From positions 992,001 through 1,056,000 of the forward strand of contig OX337231.1 in the NCBI GenBank assembly GCA_946965045.2: a stretch of 64,000 nucleotides of DNA, in the 5' to 3' direction. This document shows, piece by piece, positions 1-9,418 of the stretch. This DNA is from Epithemia pelagica (taxonomy: Eukaryota > Bacillariophyta > Bacillariophyceae > Surirellales > Surirellaceae). The first letter of the stretch is position 1, and every line of letters begins with the position of its first letter. The position numbers were made by a program, and so were the translations under genes. The notes beneath the pieces were generated by a model. The model searched no databases. It was not told where the DNA came from and saw only the letters and a program-made list of their open reading frames with translations.

Positions 1-1
1 A

Positions 2-310
2 CAGAATTCATCTTCGTCGAACTCTGACCCACCCAAGACCCCCATCACTTTTGACTCCCCATCCAATTGGCGACTTCCATCCGAATCCAATCACATGAGT
101 GTGTTCCCACCAAGCGTTCTTTCCAACATCCCCTTCGTGACGAAAGATGGGGGGAAGAAGCAACATTTTTGCAACATCTTGTTCACCAAAGGAATCTGCA
201 AGAAAGGCAAGAAATGTAAATTTCTTCATGATGATCCCAGCAAACACAACAAGAAAGAGGCCATGGACGAGTTCTACCGATCTGCATATGCCAATGCGAA
301 TCGCAATTGA
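2..310 (+). CDS. Gag-like protein C-terminus with CCCH zinc finger (partial)
   Basis: The frame is open from the window edge to a TGA at 308-310, so the N-terminus is missing; the first ATG inside the window is at 95. The visible tail has a CCCH zinc finger with spacing C-x8-C-x5-C-x3-H (starting at CNILFTKGIC), followed by a basic, His/Lys-rich stretch. Such fingers bind RNA, and in retroelements they commonly sit at the end of Gag. The next ORF of the element continues in the same frame directly after the TGA, so the two may be joined by readthrough, or the TGA may be a mutation in one Gag-Pol polyprotein. Confidence 0.6.
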   Translation, partial: QNSSSSNSDPPKTPITFDSPSNWRLPSESNHMSVFPPSVLSNIPFVTKDGGKKQHFCNILFTKGICKKGKKCKFLHDDPSKHNKKEAMDEFYRSAYANANRN

Positions 311-3300
311 CGCCAGGACGGGTTGATTGTTTCTTCATCATCGAATTCATCTTCCTTTTTGCGAGACGACTCTCGACCCACCGATAATAGTAAAAATATA
401 GTCGCGGAGTCTTCTTCTTACTCCAAGCCTCTTTCACCTTCATCACCTTCCGCATCCAACATTGTTGCATCCTTCCTCCCTCCATTGGCGACACCGTCGT
501 CTGACCAAAAACCCAAGATTCCAAGCACTGCGAACCCTTTTCTGGTTCATCATGTCACACAAGATTACTCAAGATACCCCGAGACTCGTCAACGAGAACT
601 CTCCGATCTGATCTCGTCCGTTCAGAATCAATGTGTCATCACGTCTGATTCTGCTCCCAAGATCCGTTCGTCCATTGACGCATCCCCCTCCAACTCCACG
701 ATTGCCACCAATCGTTCCCAACCAACCTCGAAGGATCTCGCAAGAGACTCCTTTTCCATTGGCACCCCAACAAGACCCCCAAGTCCCCCAAGTTCCCTTT
801 CCGAAAATCTGCCCTCACAAATTGCGGAATCTCTCCCAGGGAGCTCCTCTGCAATCATCGGGTCTGATTTTTCCGGCAAGCCATTACAACGAAATGTGAA
901 AAGACTTGAACAAGCTCGAAAAGCGGATTTAAATTTACTAGGTGAGTCTAACATTGCTGATGACACAGAGTTTCGTTCCCCAAGTTCCGCTCTATGCTAC
1001 CTTCCCAATAAGATTTCCACGATTTTTCCCTCAAGACTGGCCCCTCCTCCACTCCAACCGATTAGCCACCCAATTCGTCTTTCCGTCATGCTTTTCATCG
1101 CCGATCACAAGCCATCAACCCCCAAGCCATCACCCTTTTGTCACTCTATCGACGATTCTGTTGTTTTGTCCAATGCAACCTTCAACTCACAGCTGATTGA
1201 ACGGTTTGATTTTGACATGCAACGAGTGATCGACAGTCACCCCGACTCCGTCATCACACCCGGCTCGGAATTTCGCACAGCCCAAATTCTCGAACCACTC
1301 CTAGCCGGCCACCCATACTGGTCACGGTTTCACCACAATATCACGCATGGTGTCTCCTATCCTCTCACAGCTGAGGAAGACGAGCCAGCCAGACGCGCTG
1401 AAAACGAGGCAATCCTCGAATACGGCAATCACGCCTCTGGTAAAAAGAATCCAGAAGCTCTCTCGAAAGTCCTCCGCAAAGACGCTTCGAAAGGTTTCTC
1501 CCTTCCAATCACCTTCGACTGTGCCAAACGTATCAAGCACAGCCGAATCAGTCCCATGGGCGTCGCTCACCAACTCGGCATCGATGCCAACGGCGACCTT
1601 GTTCCGAAAGACCGCTTGACACACGACCAGTCCTTTTCCCTCGGATTTTGCCCCTCGACCAACGACTTGATCGACCAAAGCAAATTGATTGACCTTGTGA
1701 TGGGCCACTGTTTAGACCGTGTTCTCCACCAGATTGTTGCATTGCGTTGGAAATTTCCCACCGATCGCATCCTCATCAGCAAGTTTGATTGGTCATCTGC
1801 CTATCGTCGCGTCCATGGCGATGGCGATGTCGCAGCAAGGAATATTACCATTGACCCCTCCAATTCCTTTGCTCACCTCAATCTACGGTTGACCTTTGGA
1901 GCATCCGCCAACCCGGCCGAATTTTCCATCGTCTCGGAAATTGGAACTGACTTCTGCAACGACCTGGCCGATTTCGATGAATGGCAGCCAGACCTTTGTC
2001 AATCGCCACTCCAAGAAGGAATTGGAGGACCCAAGTATTTACCAGAGGAAGTTCCAATCGTCGCAGCATGTGAATTGGCAGTCTCTGTCCCACCACGTCC
2101 CCATGGTTTTCACGACTCATATCTGGATGATATGATCCAAGTCTTCCTTGCAACCAACCCTCACCTAGGCCGATGCCCGAGCATCGTTCCTCTCGTCGTC
2201 CATCTCATGACAAGACCAGTTGCCAAGGATGAGCCAATTACACGAAAAGACATGCTGGAAGCCGATAAACTTGAAGCCGAAGGTGCACCCGCTGAAGAAC
2301 AACGAGTTCTCGGGTGGATTGTTGACACAAGACGACTTCTCCTTCGTCTCCCAAAAGATAAACTGATTGGTTGGACCCGAGAAGTCCAACATCTTCTCAA
2401 GACCCGTCGAACCACCTTCCACAACCTCCGTAGCTTGATTGGAAAATTACTACATGCCACCAAAGGCATACCCCACGCATCCTTTTGGTTGTCTCGCCTT
2501 CGCGAGTACCAAACCTTCATTGAACGGGCGTTCCGACAAAAACAGAAAGCAAAACCACCCGAGACGAACAAGAATCCGAAACGTCCTCGACCCAACCGAG
2601 ACGTCCCTCCAGCATTCTATCGGTACTCCATTCCAGACTCCATCGCCAAGGATCTTGAAATGTGGCCGTCCCTCCTCCAACATGCCCACAACGGCATCTC
2701 GCTCAATCGACTGGTTTGTCGCGTTCCCACCCATCTCTTCCATGCCGACTCCTGCCCCGAAGGGATGGGCGGTTACTCGGTGCGATCCGGCAGAGCATGG
2801 CGATTCCGAATCGACCAAGCAAGACTCCAAGCTCTTGCCCAACTCGACCCATCATCCACCAACACACGTACCAACAATCTCTTTGAATACATCGCAATTG
2901 TTGTGTCAATGTGGGTTGATTGTTGGTTCGATGGCATCGAAGAAAACTCGGCCGTACTGAGTCTCTCCGACAACTCGTCCGCCGTCGGCTGGATGTACAA
3001 ATCATCCTTCGGATCTGACAAGCCGTTACATGTCCAAGTCTCCAAGAAGCTAACAGAACTTATTCTTCACCACAAGTTCTCCCTTCAAGCCGAGCATATT
3101 CCAGGGAGCAAGAACGATGTGTCAGATATCTTGTCACGACACTGGCATCTTAACGATAACGAACTTACCCTTTTTCTTCATGAAAATTTTATGTCGCAGA
3201 TTCCCGAGAATTTTCACATCAATCCCTTACCCAACGAAATACTATGTTGGATCTCCTCGATCGTGCCAGCGTGTCCCAAATCTTCTTCGGCAAGACCGAG

Positions 3301-3850
3301 GGAGCACACCAAAAGCGCGACCAATGTTGGCAACGATGGACAGAACATCTCGACAGGATTGGATTCGGTCACGACCCACTCCTCGAGTCCGTCCGAGCAA
3401 CCAACCACAGAGCCAGCATCGCATGTTCCTTCTTACAAGCCCTCCGCGATGCCGAATACACCAAGAATCGCGACCGCTCGCAACCTCTTCGAGCAAGCAC
3501 TCTTAGCCAAGCCATTGGAGACTTGGCATCGTGCTTCCGGCATCATGACCGGCCGAGCCCCTGCCATTGTCAAGACAGCCATCACGTCCACCCCCTCGTC
3601 GCTTCCCTCAAACGCGCGTGGTCAAATCTGGATCCCCCCGAGAAACGAGAAAAAGCCGTTACTGCCAAACATCTCCGCTTTCTCTGGCTCCACAGTTGTC
3701 GCAACACCCGACTCACCAACCCACCACGAGTCTACGACTTCTCCACATTCAAGGCCGTCGTCGCCGACCTTGCCGGCTGTGGGTTCTTCTTTGGATGCCG
3801 AAGCTGTGAACTCACGACCGTACCCCACCGAGGCAAGACCAAGCTCCTAA
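311..3850 (+). CDS. Reverse transcriptase / RNase H polyprotein of the DIRS-order element
   Basis: The open frame starts right after the Gag stop and has no ATG until 1088, about 260 codons in, so its translation start is unclear. The first 250 residues are Ser/Pro-rich and look disordered. An RT core follows: a conserved acidic motif in FDWSSAYRRVH near 1778-1810 and the catalytic YLDD at 2120-2131. An RNase H-like domain lies downstream (HADSCPEGMGGYS near 2740, then an FEY motif and LSDNSSAVGW near 2964). No DDE integrase is present. The last roughly 200 codons overlap the recombinase ORF in another frame and carry no recognisable domain. The protein would copy the element's RNA into DNA. 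Confidence 0.85.
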   Translation, partial: RQDGLIVSSSSNSSSFLRDDSRPTDNSKNIVAESSSYSKPLSPSSPSASNIVASFLPPLATPSSDQKPKIPSTANPFLVHHVTQDYSRYPETRQRELSDLISSVQNQCVITSDSAPKIRSSIDASPSNSTIATNRSQPTSKDLARDSFSIGTPTRPPSPPSSLSENLPSQIAESLPGSSSAIIGSDFSGKPLQRNVKRLEQARKADLNLLGESNIADDTEFRSPSSALCYLPNKISTIFPSRLAPPPLQPISHPIRLSVMLFIADHKPSTPKPSPFCHSIDDSVVLSNATFNSQLIERFDFDMQRVIDSHPDSVITPGSEFRTAQILEPLLAGHPYWSRFHHNITHGVSYPLTAEEDEPARRAENEAILEYGNHASGKKNPEALSKVLRKDASKGFSLPITFDCAKRIKHSRISPMGVAHQLGIDANGDLVPKDRLTHDQSFSLGFCPSTNDLIDQSKLIDLVMGHCLDRVLHQIVALRWKFPTDRILISKFDWSSAYRRVHGDGDVAARNITIDPSNSFAHLNLRLTFGASANPAEFSIVSEIGTDFCNDLADFDEWQPDLCQSPLQEGIGGPKYLPEEVPIVAACELAVSVPPRPHGFHDSYLDDMIQVFLATNPHLGRCPSIVPLVVHLMTRPVAKDEPITRKDMLEADKLEAEGAPAEEQRVLGWIVDTRRLLLRLPKDKLIGWTREVQHLLKTRRTTFHNLRSLIGKLLHATKGIPHASFWLSRLREYQTFIERAFRQKQKAKPPETNKNPKRPRPNRDVPPAFYRYSIPDSIAKDLEMWPSLLQHAHNGISLNRLVCRVPTHLFHADSCPEGMGGYSVRSGRAWRFRIDQARLQALAQLDPSSTNTRTNNLFEYIAIVVSMWVDCWFDGIEENSAVLSLSDNSSAVGWMYKSSFGSDKPLHVQVSKKLTELILHHKFSLQAEHIPGSKNDVSDILSRHWHLNDNELTLFLHENFMSQIPENFHINPLPNEILCWISSIVPACPKSSSARPREHTKSATNVGNDGQNISTGLDSVTTHSSSPSEQPTTEPASHVPSYKPSAMPNTPRIATARNLFEQALLAKPLETWHRASGIMTGRAPAIVKTAITSTPSSLPSNARGQIWIPPRNEKKPLLPNISAFSGSTVVATPDSPTHHESTTSPHSRPSSPTLPAVGSSLDAEAVNSRPYPTEARPSS

Positions 3851-4608
3851 CCATCGGCGACGTCGTCTTTTACACAGCAAAGAAACATGAAACAATCGCC
3901 GCAAATCATCCAGACTTCCACCACCTCGCGAAATACGTATCAATAACCTTTCGCGAACAAAAGAACAACCACAAAGCTGAAACTCGCACCCAGAGCAGAA
4001 CGAATGACCCAATCCTCGACCCCGTCCTCCTCTGGGGCCGCGTCATTCGTCGGATCCTCCACTACCGTCCGAAAGCTCCCCCATCCACGACCGTAAATTG
4101 CTGGTTTGACCCATCCAACCCATCCCTTCCCCCACGCTTTGTCCGACAAGAAGACACTCGCAACCTGCTACGCGAAACCTGTGTATTGGGCGGCGGATTC
4201 AACGCCTTTGGCTACCACCCAATGGATATCGGCACGCACTCTCTCAGATCAGGAGCCGCCATGGCCCTGTTCCTGGCTGATTGTTCCGTCGTCAAGATCA
4301 TGATTCTTGGTCGATGGAGTTCGACCGCCTTCATGAAATATATCCGACCACAGGTTCTTGAATGGACCACGGGCATGGCCCAATTAATGCTCAACACCAC
4401 CGACTTTCGGCATGTTGACAACTCAACAACAGCTTCCCGCATCGCCTCCTTGGAACAACTGCGGAACCGACTCGACAACCTCGTTGATCCGGCCCTTCAA
4501 ACGAACAGCGAGACTGCTCTCGAATCACCGGATGAAAACCTCTTTAACACCTTCAATGGCCAAGATCCCCAACATCACTTCCCCACCACTCTCCATCTCG
4601 ACTTCTAG
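3244..4608 (+). CDS. Tyrosine recombinase (YR) of the DIRS-order element
   Basis: This 454-aa protein starts at an ATG inside the RT ORF and overlaps it by 607 nt in a different frame, as in DIRS-1-type elements. The N-terminal 130 residues are helical and fit the SAM-like core-binding domain. The catalytic domain shows the family residues in order: Arg186 (GCRSCEL), His332-x-x-Arg335 (HSLRSG), Trp358 (GRWSS) and the nucleophile Tyr366 (KYIRP). The role is integration of a circular DNA intermediate by site-specific recombination, without target-site duplication. All expected catalytic positions are intact, so the protein could be active. Confidence 0.9.
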   Translation: MLDLLDRASVSQIFFGKTEGAHQKRDQCWQRWTEHLDRIGFGHDPLLESVRATNHRASIACSFLQALRDAEYTKNRDRSQPLRASTLSQAIGDLASCFRHHDRPSPCHCQDSHHVHPLVASLKRAWSNLDPPEKREKAVTAKHLRFLWLHSCRNTRLTNPPRVYDFSTFKAVVADLAGCGFFFGCRSCELTTVPHRGKTKLLTIGDVVFYTAKKHETIAANHPDFHHLAKYVSITFREQKNNHKAETRTQSRTNDPILDPVLLWGRVIRRILHYRPKAPPSTTVNCWFDPSNPSLPPRFVRQEDTRNLLRETCVLGGGFNAFGYHPMDIGTHSLRSGAAMALFLADCSVVKIMILGRWSSTAFMKYIRPQVLEWTTGMAQLMLNTTDFRHVDNSTTASRIASLEQLRNRLDNLVDPALQTNSETALESPDENLFNTFNGQDPQHHFPTTLHLDF

Positions 4609-4652
4609 CCCAGCTGGACATCGTTGGATTGTAATATCGGGTTTGATGGTAG

Positions 4653-4827
4653 TGGAGCCATTTTTTGGTTTCAGAGGCCTTCGGCAAAACTATGTGTCTA
4701 TCGTTTAGATTTAGAATCTTGTTTACAAATCTCAACGGACCAAGTTTTCGGTGACAGAACCGACTGCGATCTCTCGGACAGACCGAAACGGCACGTGCCA
4801 AGGATGTTTGTCGTAGTGTCTCTTCGG
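4653..4827 (+). repeat. B1 split direct repeat of the YR retrotransposon
   Basis: This 175-bp sequence, starting tggagccatttt and ending gtgtctcttcgg, is repeated without difference at 5096-5270. It begins 45 bp after the recombinase stop codon, where the B1 unit of a split-direct-repeat element is expected. Confidence 0.85.
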
Positions 4828-5095
4828 TGTCTGTACTGGGTGGAGTGACGTGGCCGATGCTGGCCAGACTCCGCGACCGACAACAGAGGTGCGACTGCTC
4901 CGCCTCCTCGACGCGAGGCGAGCATCCGATTTGATTCCCACAATCGGAAGTTTTAGGATGACCCTGATGCAGAGTCGTTGGAGCGTGAGAAGAGCTCACT
5001 CTTCTTGGGTTCAGCATCTTTGCAACGACTACGAGACGAGTTCGAGATCGCAACGATTCTAGTTAGCTAATCTTAAAATTTCCCCTTCCCCGCCC
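4828..5095 (+). repeat. Putative A2 unit between B1 and B2
   Basis: A 268-bp spacer separates the two identical 175-bp repeats. In PAT/Ngaro-type elements this segment (A2) duplicates the 5' end (A1), which would lie upstream of this window, so the duplication itself cannot be seen here. It holds no convincing gene. Confidence 0.6.
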
Positions 5096-5270
5096 TGGAG
5101 CCATTTTTTGGTTTCAGAGGCCTTCGGCAAAACTATGTGTCTATCGTTTAGATTTAGAATCTTGTTTACAAATCTCAACGGACCAAGTTTTCGGTGACAG
5201 AACCGACTGCGATCTCTCGGACAGACCGAAACGGCACGTGCCAAGGATGTTTGTCGTAGTGTCTCTTCGG
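5096..5270 (+). repeat. B2 split direct repeat, 3' terminus of the YR retrotransposon
   Basis: This is the second copy of the 175-bp repeat, identical to 4653-4827. Sequence similarity between the copies stops after tcttcgg at 5270, which is taken as the element's 3' boundary. Confidence 0.8.
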
Positions 5271-6177
5271 GCGCTTGACGCTTGACAGAGCTCTACGCTC
5301 GGTCCAGCAACAGCTTATCCCGGCTGGAGCTAGGTATGCGCTGGAGACGTCTCTGCTGGAGCTAGGTATGCGCCTCCAGCTGGAGAGAAGACTACCTGTG
5401 CTACCAGGATGAAAATGCATAGCTACTCCCTCTGGAAAGTTTTTATCGTGACAAGTTTTTTTAGGAATAACAGGAGGAAGAAAGTCAGAATTCAAATTCA
5501 CATTGAAATGATTGACCAGATCTAACCTTGACAAAACGACACCGGACCTAGCTGGAACACTCACAGCAGCTTCCTGGTCTCTTCAAAGCACTGCGTTTTG
5601 AAGCAATGAGTTCAAGCGAGAAGCTGCCAGAAATGGTTGTAGCAGCTAATAGAAAAGGACGCCCTTCGAAATCCGAGTGCGTTGAAGAAGGCCACCAATT
5701 CTCGATATAGCTTGGGCGTGGGAGAGTGATTGGACGTAACAAGAGTATCGTATGGAGTCCGTTCTGTAGTGCCGAAGTCGGGCTCAACATACTGAAATTT
5801 ATCATCGCGTTAGAGTCATGATCCGTCTGTTGTCCTCAACAACTGACAACTGCTGGTTGATTGTTTGTTTTATCTCATTCACCCACAGTCCACAAAATTC
5901 TTCATCTCGCGAAGAGAAGCAGAAGTGGATCCGGACCATCCGCATGGAACTCTGTAATGGCTTAGTGAGGCCCCCAGTAGAAGCTGTGGCCAACGGAGGT
6001 CCTATCAAGAATAAACCGACAAGGAGAGACATGGCTTTTTGAAATGGCTTTTGGACACAGCACTAAAGAAGGAGATTGCACTGTAACGTCCTTTTCTCTT
6101 GATCCCAATAAATATATATGATAAAGGACACAATGTGACTGTTTGGAATTCGATCGCAGATTCCCCATCGATTGAGA
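5271..6177. other. Region without a supported gene; short direct repeat
   Basis: No coding frame with a recognisable family was found. A 19-bp direct repeat (gctggagctaggtatgcgc) occurs at 5323-5341 and 5355-5373. A minus-strand frame at 5802-6032 begins with a signal-peptide-like stretch (MSLLVGLFLIGPPLATAS), but its continuation could not be followed. Confidence 0.5.
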
Positions 6178-6470
6178 TCATGGTTTAGGTTTCATTGTCT
6201 CGCAGTCATCCACTGATATATTAATCGAAGCAATCACGGAGTGCACCTGGTACGTAGCTTTCTCCAACGACAACACTGCATGACTGTTGCCGTGCTCGAC
6301 AAGATACGTCTTGAGAAGGGTCTCAGACCAATAGTGCGTCACGGCCATGCCAGACATCGGCACGTGAAAAGGTGGAATGTAGGCGCATGGCAAACACATG
6401 GGTTCGAACTTGGATCGACCCGACTTTGCCTCGACGGAAGCAGAGTTGCTGGTCGTGATGTGATCCGGTA
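6178..6470 (-). CDS. Possible terminal exon of an unrecognised protein
   Basis: The minus-strand frame is open for about 95 codons down to a stop at 6178. The peptide has a natural-looking composition (segments such as FEPMCLPCAYIPPFHVP and MSGMAVTHYW). Just upstream of the frame is a possible splice acceptor (gaaacag), but no upstream exon in the right phase could be joined with confidence. No family was recognised. It may be a real last exon or a chance frame. Confidence 0.25.
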
Positions 6471-6472
6471 TG

Positions 6473-7569
6473 TTACTGTTTCACAGTTTTCCAAACCAGG
6501 TATTGTTGGGTTATCGTCTACTACGCATCTTCCTCAACTTCCCCAACAGTACAGTTCGTCCATGGGAGATGTCTCCTGTGGTATCTACACACTCGTTCCT
6601 GTCGGCAAGCCCCCTTGCGAATTGGGTTTCGGTATGGCTGCACTTTTTTCTCTCTATGCAGTCATTGGCACTCGGCTCACCGCAGTCATCTTGCAATTAT
6701 TCCCTCACACCGAGACAAAAATTTTGAGAGACCGATTCTTCTAGTCTATTTTTATACACTCGTATTTGATATTTGAGAGGTAACTGGGAACTGGGAGCCC
6801 CATCTTTGTTATCTATCCCCGTTTTGTCCGTGTCGGTGGTCGGTGGACAGGAGTAGTTGAAGTTGAGCAGTTGGCGAACGCGGAAGAGAACGAGAATGTC
6901 ATTCGAGTCATTCGAGTCGAGTCCCGGTTTGAGGGGACAAAACAAGCTTGTACGACTACAAATTGTGCCCCAAAAATGATATGCCCAATTATTTTGTATA
7001 TTATTTTCTAGGCATATAAAGGGCAATACAATATTCATCTTCTATCGAAGAACTTATTTAAGCTTTCCCAATTGAAATCCCGGGCACTGATCTTGGGCTT
7101 GGAAGAATCGCTATCGCCCATCCAATTTCACTGACTGGTTTGTTCTCTGGACAAGCATTTTCTTCTTAACCCCTGAGAGGGATCGTGTATAATGCTGTAC
7201 AAGAAGCCACATGAAATGCGGCGCCAAATTATCCCAATGGAATTCAAGAGCGATGGGGGCGATTTTGGGGGAAAAAAAAGTTCGATGGGTCATCCGTCAT
7301 CCCGGGTAACAAAAAATAAAAAATAATCATCTACAATCGTGCATTGGCAGCAGACAACTCGCTTCAATTTTTGTCTTCCCACCAAAACTGCCCAGGACTC
7401 TCCAAATTCCGATGTCCAAATAGAAGAGAGATTAGTTACCGTGTCTCCCGGCCATAGAACAGCCCGGTTTCTTCATGTCTCAATCATTTTCCAATTCTGG
7501 ACTTCCCATTCTCTCAAACACAACAACGAAAGAGAATCTCATTTACTCGAAACAAGAGTTTAAAGCACA
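6473..7569. other. Intergenic region, nothing supported
   Basis: This is a gene-free stretch with AT-rich parts near 6990-7020 and 7300-7330. The latter part is presumably the promoter and leader of the small gene that starts at 7570. No repeat, RNA gene or protein family was recognised. Confidence 0.4.
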
Positions 7570-8118
7570 ATGATGATCAAGAGGACGAGTGACTTTCTTC
7601 CACGCATTCCCAGACGCCGGTCGTCGGGGAACATCGATCTTGACGATTTCCAGGTTGAGGACTTGATCAGCTCCCTACCTCAAGAAAAGCAGCCATGTAT
7701 TGATAGCACATCCGAATGCACATTTCGGGACGACGATGACATGTTCAGTCTAGTGGAGAGCAGCTGTAGCGAATCAAGCCATACCGTTGGACGATGGTCT
7801 TCATCGTCGTCTCTGGAGTACTACTATGGGGAAGACGACGATGCTGCTCCTCCACGTTCTCCAAGACTAAAGAACGTACGATTTAGCACAGTGCAGGTTC
7901 GCGAATATGCAATTTGTCAAGGAGATCATCCACACTGTGAGGTCCCCATGACTCTAGACTGGGCACATTCTGAAACGGAGGTGAATCATATTGAGGCTTA
8001 TGAAAGCATGAGAATGCTTCACAAAACAACACGCTCATCACATCCGCGACGACTATCGTTGGAAGAACGAGAGAACAGAATACGTGAGCTATGCAACATT
8101 GCTTCCTCTCCTTCATGA
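7570..8118 (+). CDS. Small conserved diatom-type protein with VRF motif, function unknown
   Basis: This 182-aa soluble protein has a Ser/Asp-rich, probably disordered N-terminal half (SSSS and DDDD runs). Its conserved-looking core reads KNVRFSTVQVREYAICQGDH, then a Pro-Met-Thr-Leu-x-Trp segment, and it ends in an Arg-rich tail (RRLSLEERENRIREL). From memory, proteins of stramenopiles often carry this VRFxxVxxREY...GD...P.LxLxW pattern, but no function is known. KNVRF fits the RVxF consensus for docking to protein phosphatase 1, which would suggest a phosphatase-regulator role by inference only. There is no signal peptide, membrane span or intron. Confidence 0.7.
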   Translation: MMIKRTSDFLPRIPRRRSSGNIDLDDFQVEDLISSLPQEKQPCIDSTSECTFRDDDDMFSLVESSCSESSHTVGRWSSSSSLEYYYGEDDDAAPPRSPRLKNVRFSTVQVREYAICQGDHPHCEVPMTLDWAHSETEVNHIEAYESMRMLHKTTRSSHPRRLSLEERENRIRELCNIASSPS

Positions 8119-9418
8119 CGCTCAGACGTCCGGCTATAGTTTTGGTTCAAAGGCATGAAGCCCAGTTGCCACATAGAGCTTCGCCTATTATCAGCAGAAT
8201 GTTGAATAATTCATTCTACTTTTAGTGCATTTTTGCGCCCCATGCATGTCATGTTGCTGTGCATTGAATGATGTTGTAGGAGTAACCAGTAATGTCGTGA
8301 TTTCGCCACGACAAGTAAAGCTTGACTTATTATTTCTACGGTAAAGAAACAGGAAGATATCCCATTCATTTGCTGTGGTTGTTGGAGATGCCTTAGCTAG
8401 CTTTCCGTGTTGTCACCAACTCGGATACAAACAGAACCAAGAGAATAAAGAATGATTGAAAGTTGCCTCGGAAACTGTTCTTTGATTTCGGTGCATCACT
8501 GTCTGACTCAAACCCAATACTCAACCTACTGGGTAGCTGTAACTGGTAACTGGGGAAACGAAACCTTTCCGCAGACCGTCAAAAGCCTGCAGGCCATTGT
8601 TCTTGGATATATTGCCCAAAAGTCGGTTTGTGCTTCTCTTCTGCCGCGAAGTCTTCAGCTTTTAGCTGTGAATGACTGAGAAACGCAGGGCGACCCACCT
8701 ACCTGGCTGTTTGAGAGAGGGTCTGGTATGGGGTATGGTAGATAGGTGCAGGCCCAGATCGTAGGTCTGGGGTTCTTGACTTCTTCACCAACATCTACGT
8801 TCTAGGCCAAGGAATCATGCAAAGTAATCTCCAAACTCCAAACACTAGGCAAGGACCCTGTACAACATCCATTTTCATACAACTGCCATTGTTATGGATC
8901 TACTTCACGTCATAGTTCGACCATTGCCAAACCATACAAAAGACATATCCGTTGCAAGTCACACGAGATCGAGACGAACATGGGGCCTCTAATGTTTCGT
9001 GCCGCGTTGCCACACATTTTGGCAAAATTTCGAAACAAAAAGTCCACAACGCAATCAACAATAGATTCCCCGCCAAATTCCAAAAAACATCCATCACATA
9101 CAGGCAATAGATGTTTCGGCACTGTACATCAACAGTAGCAGAACCTCGTTTTGGAACTCGCTTTGTATGTGATAGAGCTCTTAATGGATCTAAGCAAACT
9201 ATTGAAGCTCCTTTTTTACAAATCAACAAATCATTAGATAGAAGGCAGACAAAGACTTATGCAATGGCAATGACGAGCGGTACATCAGCGCGTAGAAGCA
9301 CTTAGTTTGGAGATGTCTGTACTCAAAGGGGGATCTTATGACTTTAGCATGAGGAAAGTTGTTTAATTGATGTTGCGGCAGTACTGCATTTTAAGTTGAT
9401 CATGATTTGAGGGCCAAA
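8119..9418. other. Intergenic region, nothing supported
   Basis: Neither strand gives a coding frame with recognisable features. This stretch lies between the small VRF protein and the reverse-transcriptase relic. Confidence 0.4.

Larger units (their letters stand above)
1..5270 (+). mobile_element. Tyrosine-recombinase retrotransposon (DIRS order, PAT/Ngaro-like), 5' end outside window
   Basis: The stretch contains a Gag-like ORF end with a CCCH zinc finger, an RT/RNase H ORF, a tyrosine recombinase ORF in another frame, and then a 3' terminus of the form B1 (4653-4827), A2 (4828-5095), B2 (5096-5270). B1 and B2 are identical over 175 bp. This split-direct-repeat layout, combined with a tyrosine recombinase instead of a DDE integrase, is the known signature of PAT-like and Ngaro-like members of the DIRS order. 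The partner copy of A2 (A1) should lie upstream of the window. No long terminal repeats of LTR type are seen. The identity of B1 and B2 and the open ORFs suggest a recent insertion. The assignment to PAT versus Ngaro is inference, because no phylogeny was possible. Confidence 0.85.

Noticed and set aside
5802-6032. Minus-strand frame with signal-peptide-like start
   Set aside because: It is only 76 codons, no continuation or splice join could be supported, and no family was recognised.
6395-6425. ggttcgaac resembling a tRNA T-loop
   Set aside because: Neither strand gives a paired T-stem or the other tRNA arms around it.
6241-6744. 167-codon plus-strand frame
   Set aside because: No family or signal is seen, and the opposite strand over 6178-6470 has a more protein-like composition.
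8900-9229. 109-codon minus-strand frame with hydrophobic middle
   Set aside because: No recognisable domain, and two overlapping frames look equally plausible, so it is treated as chance.
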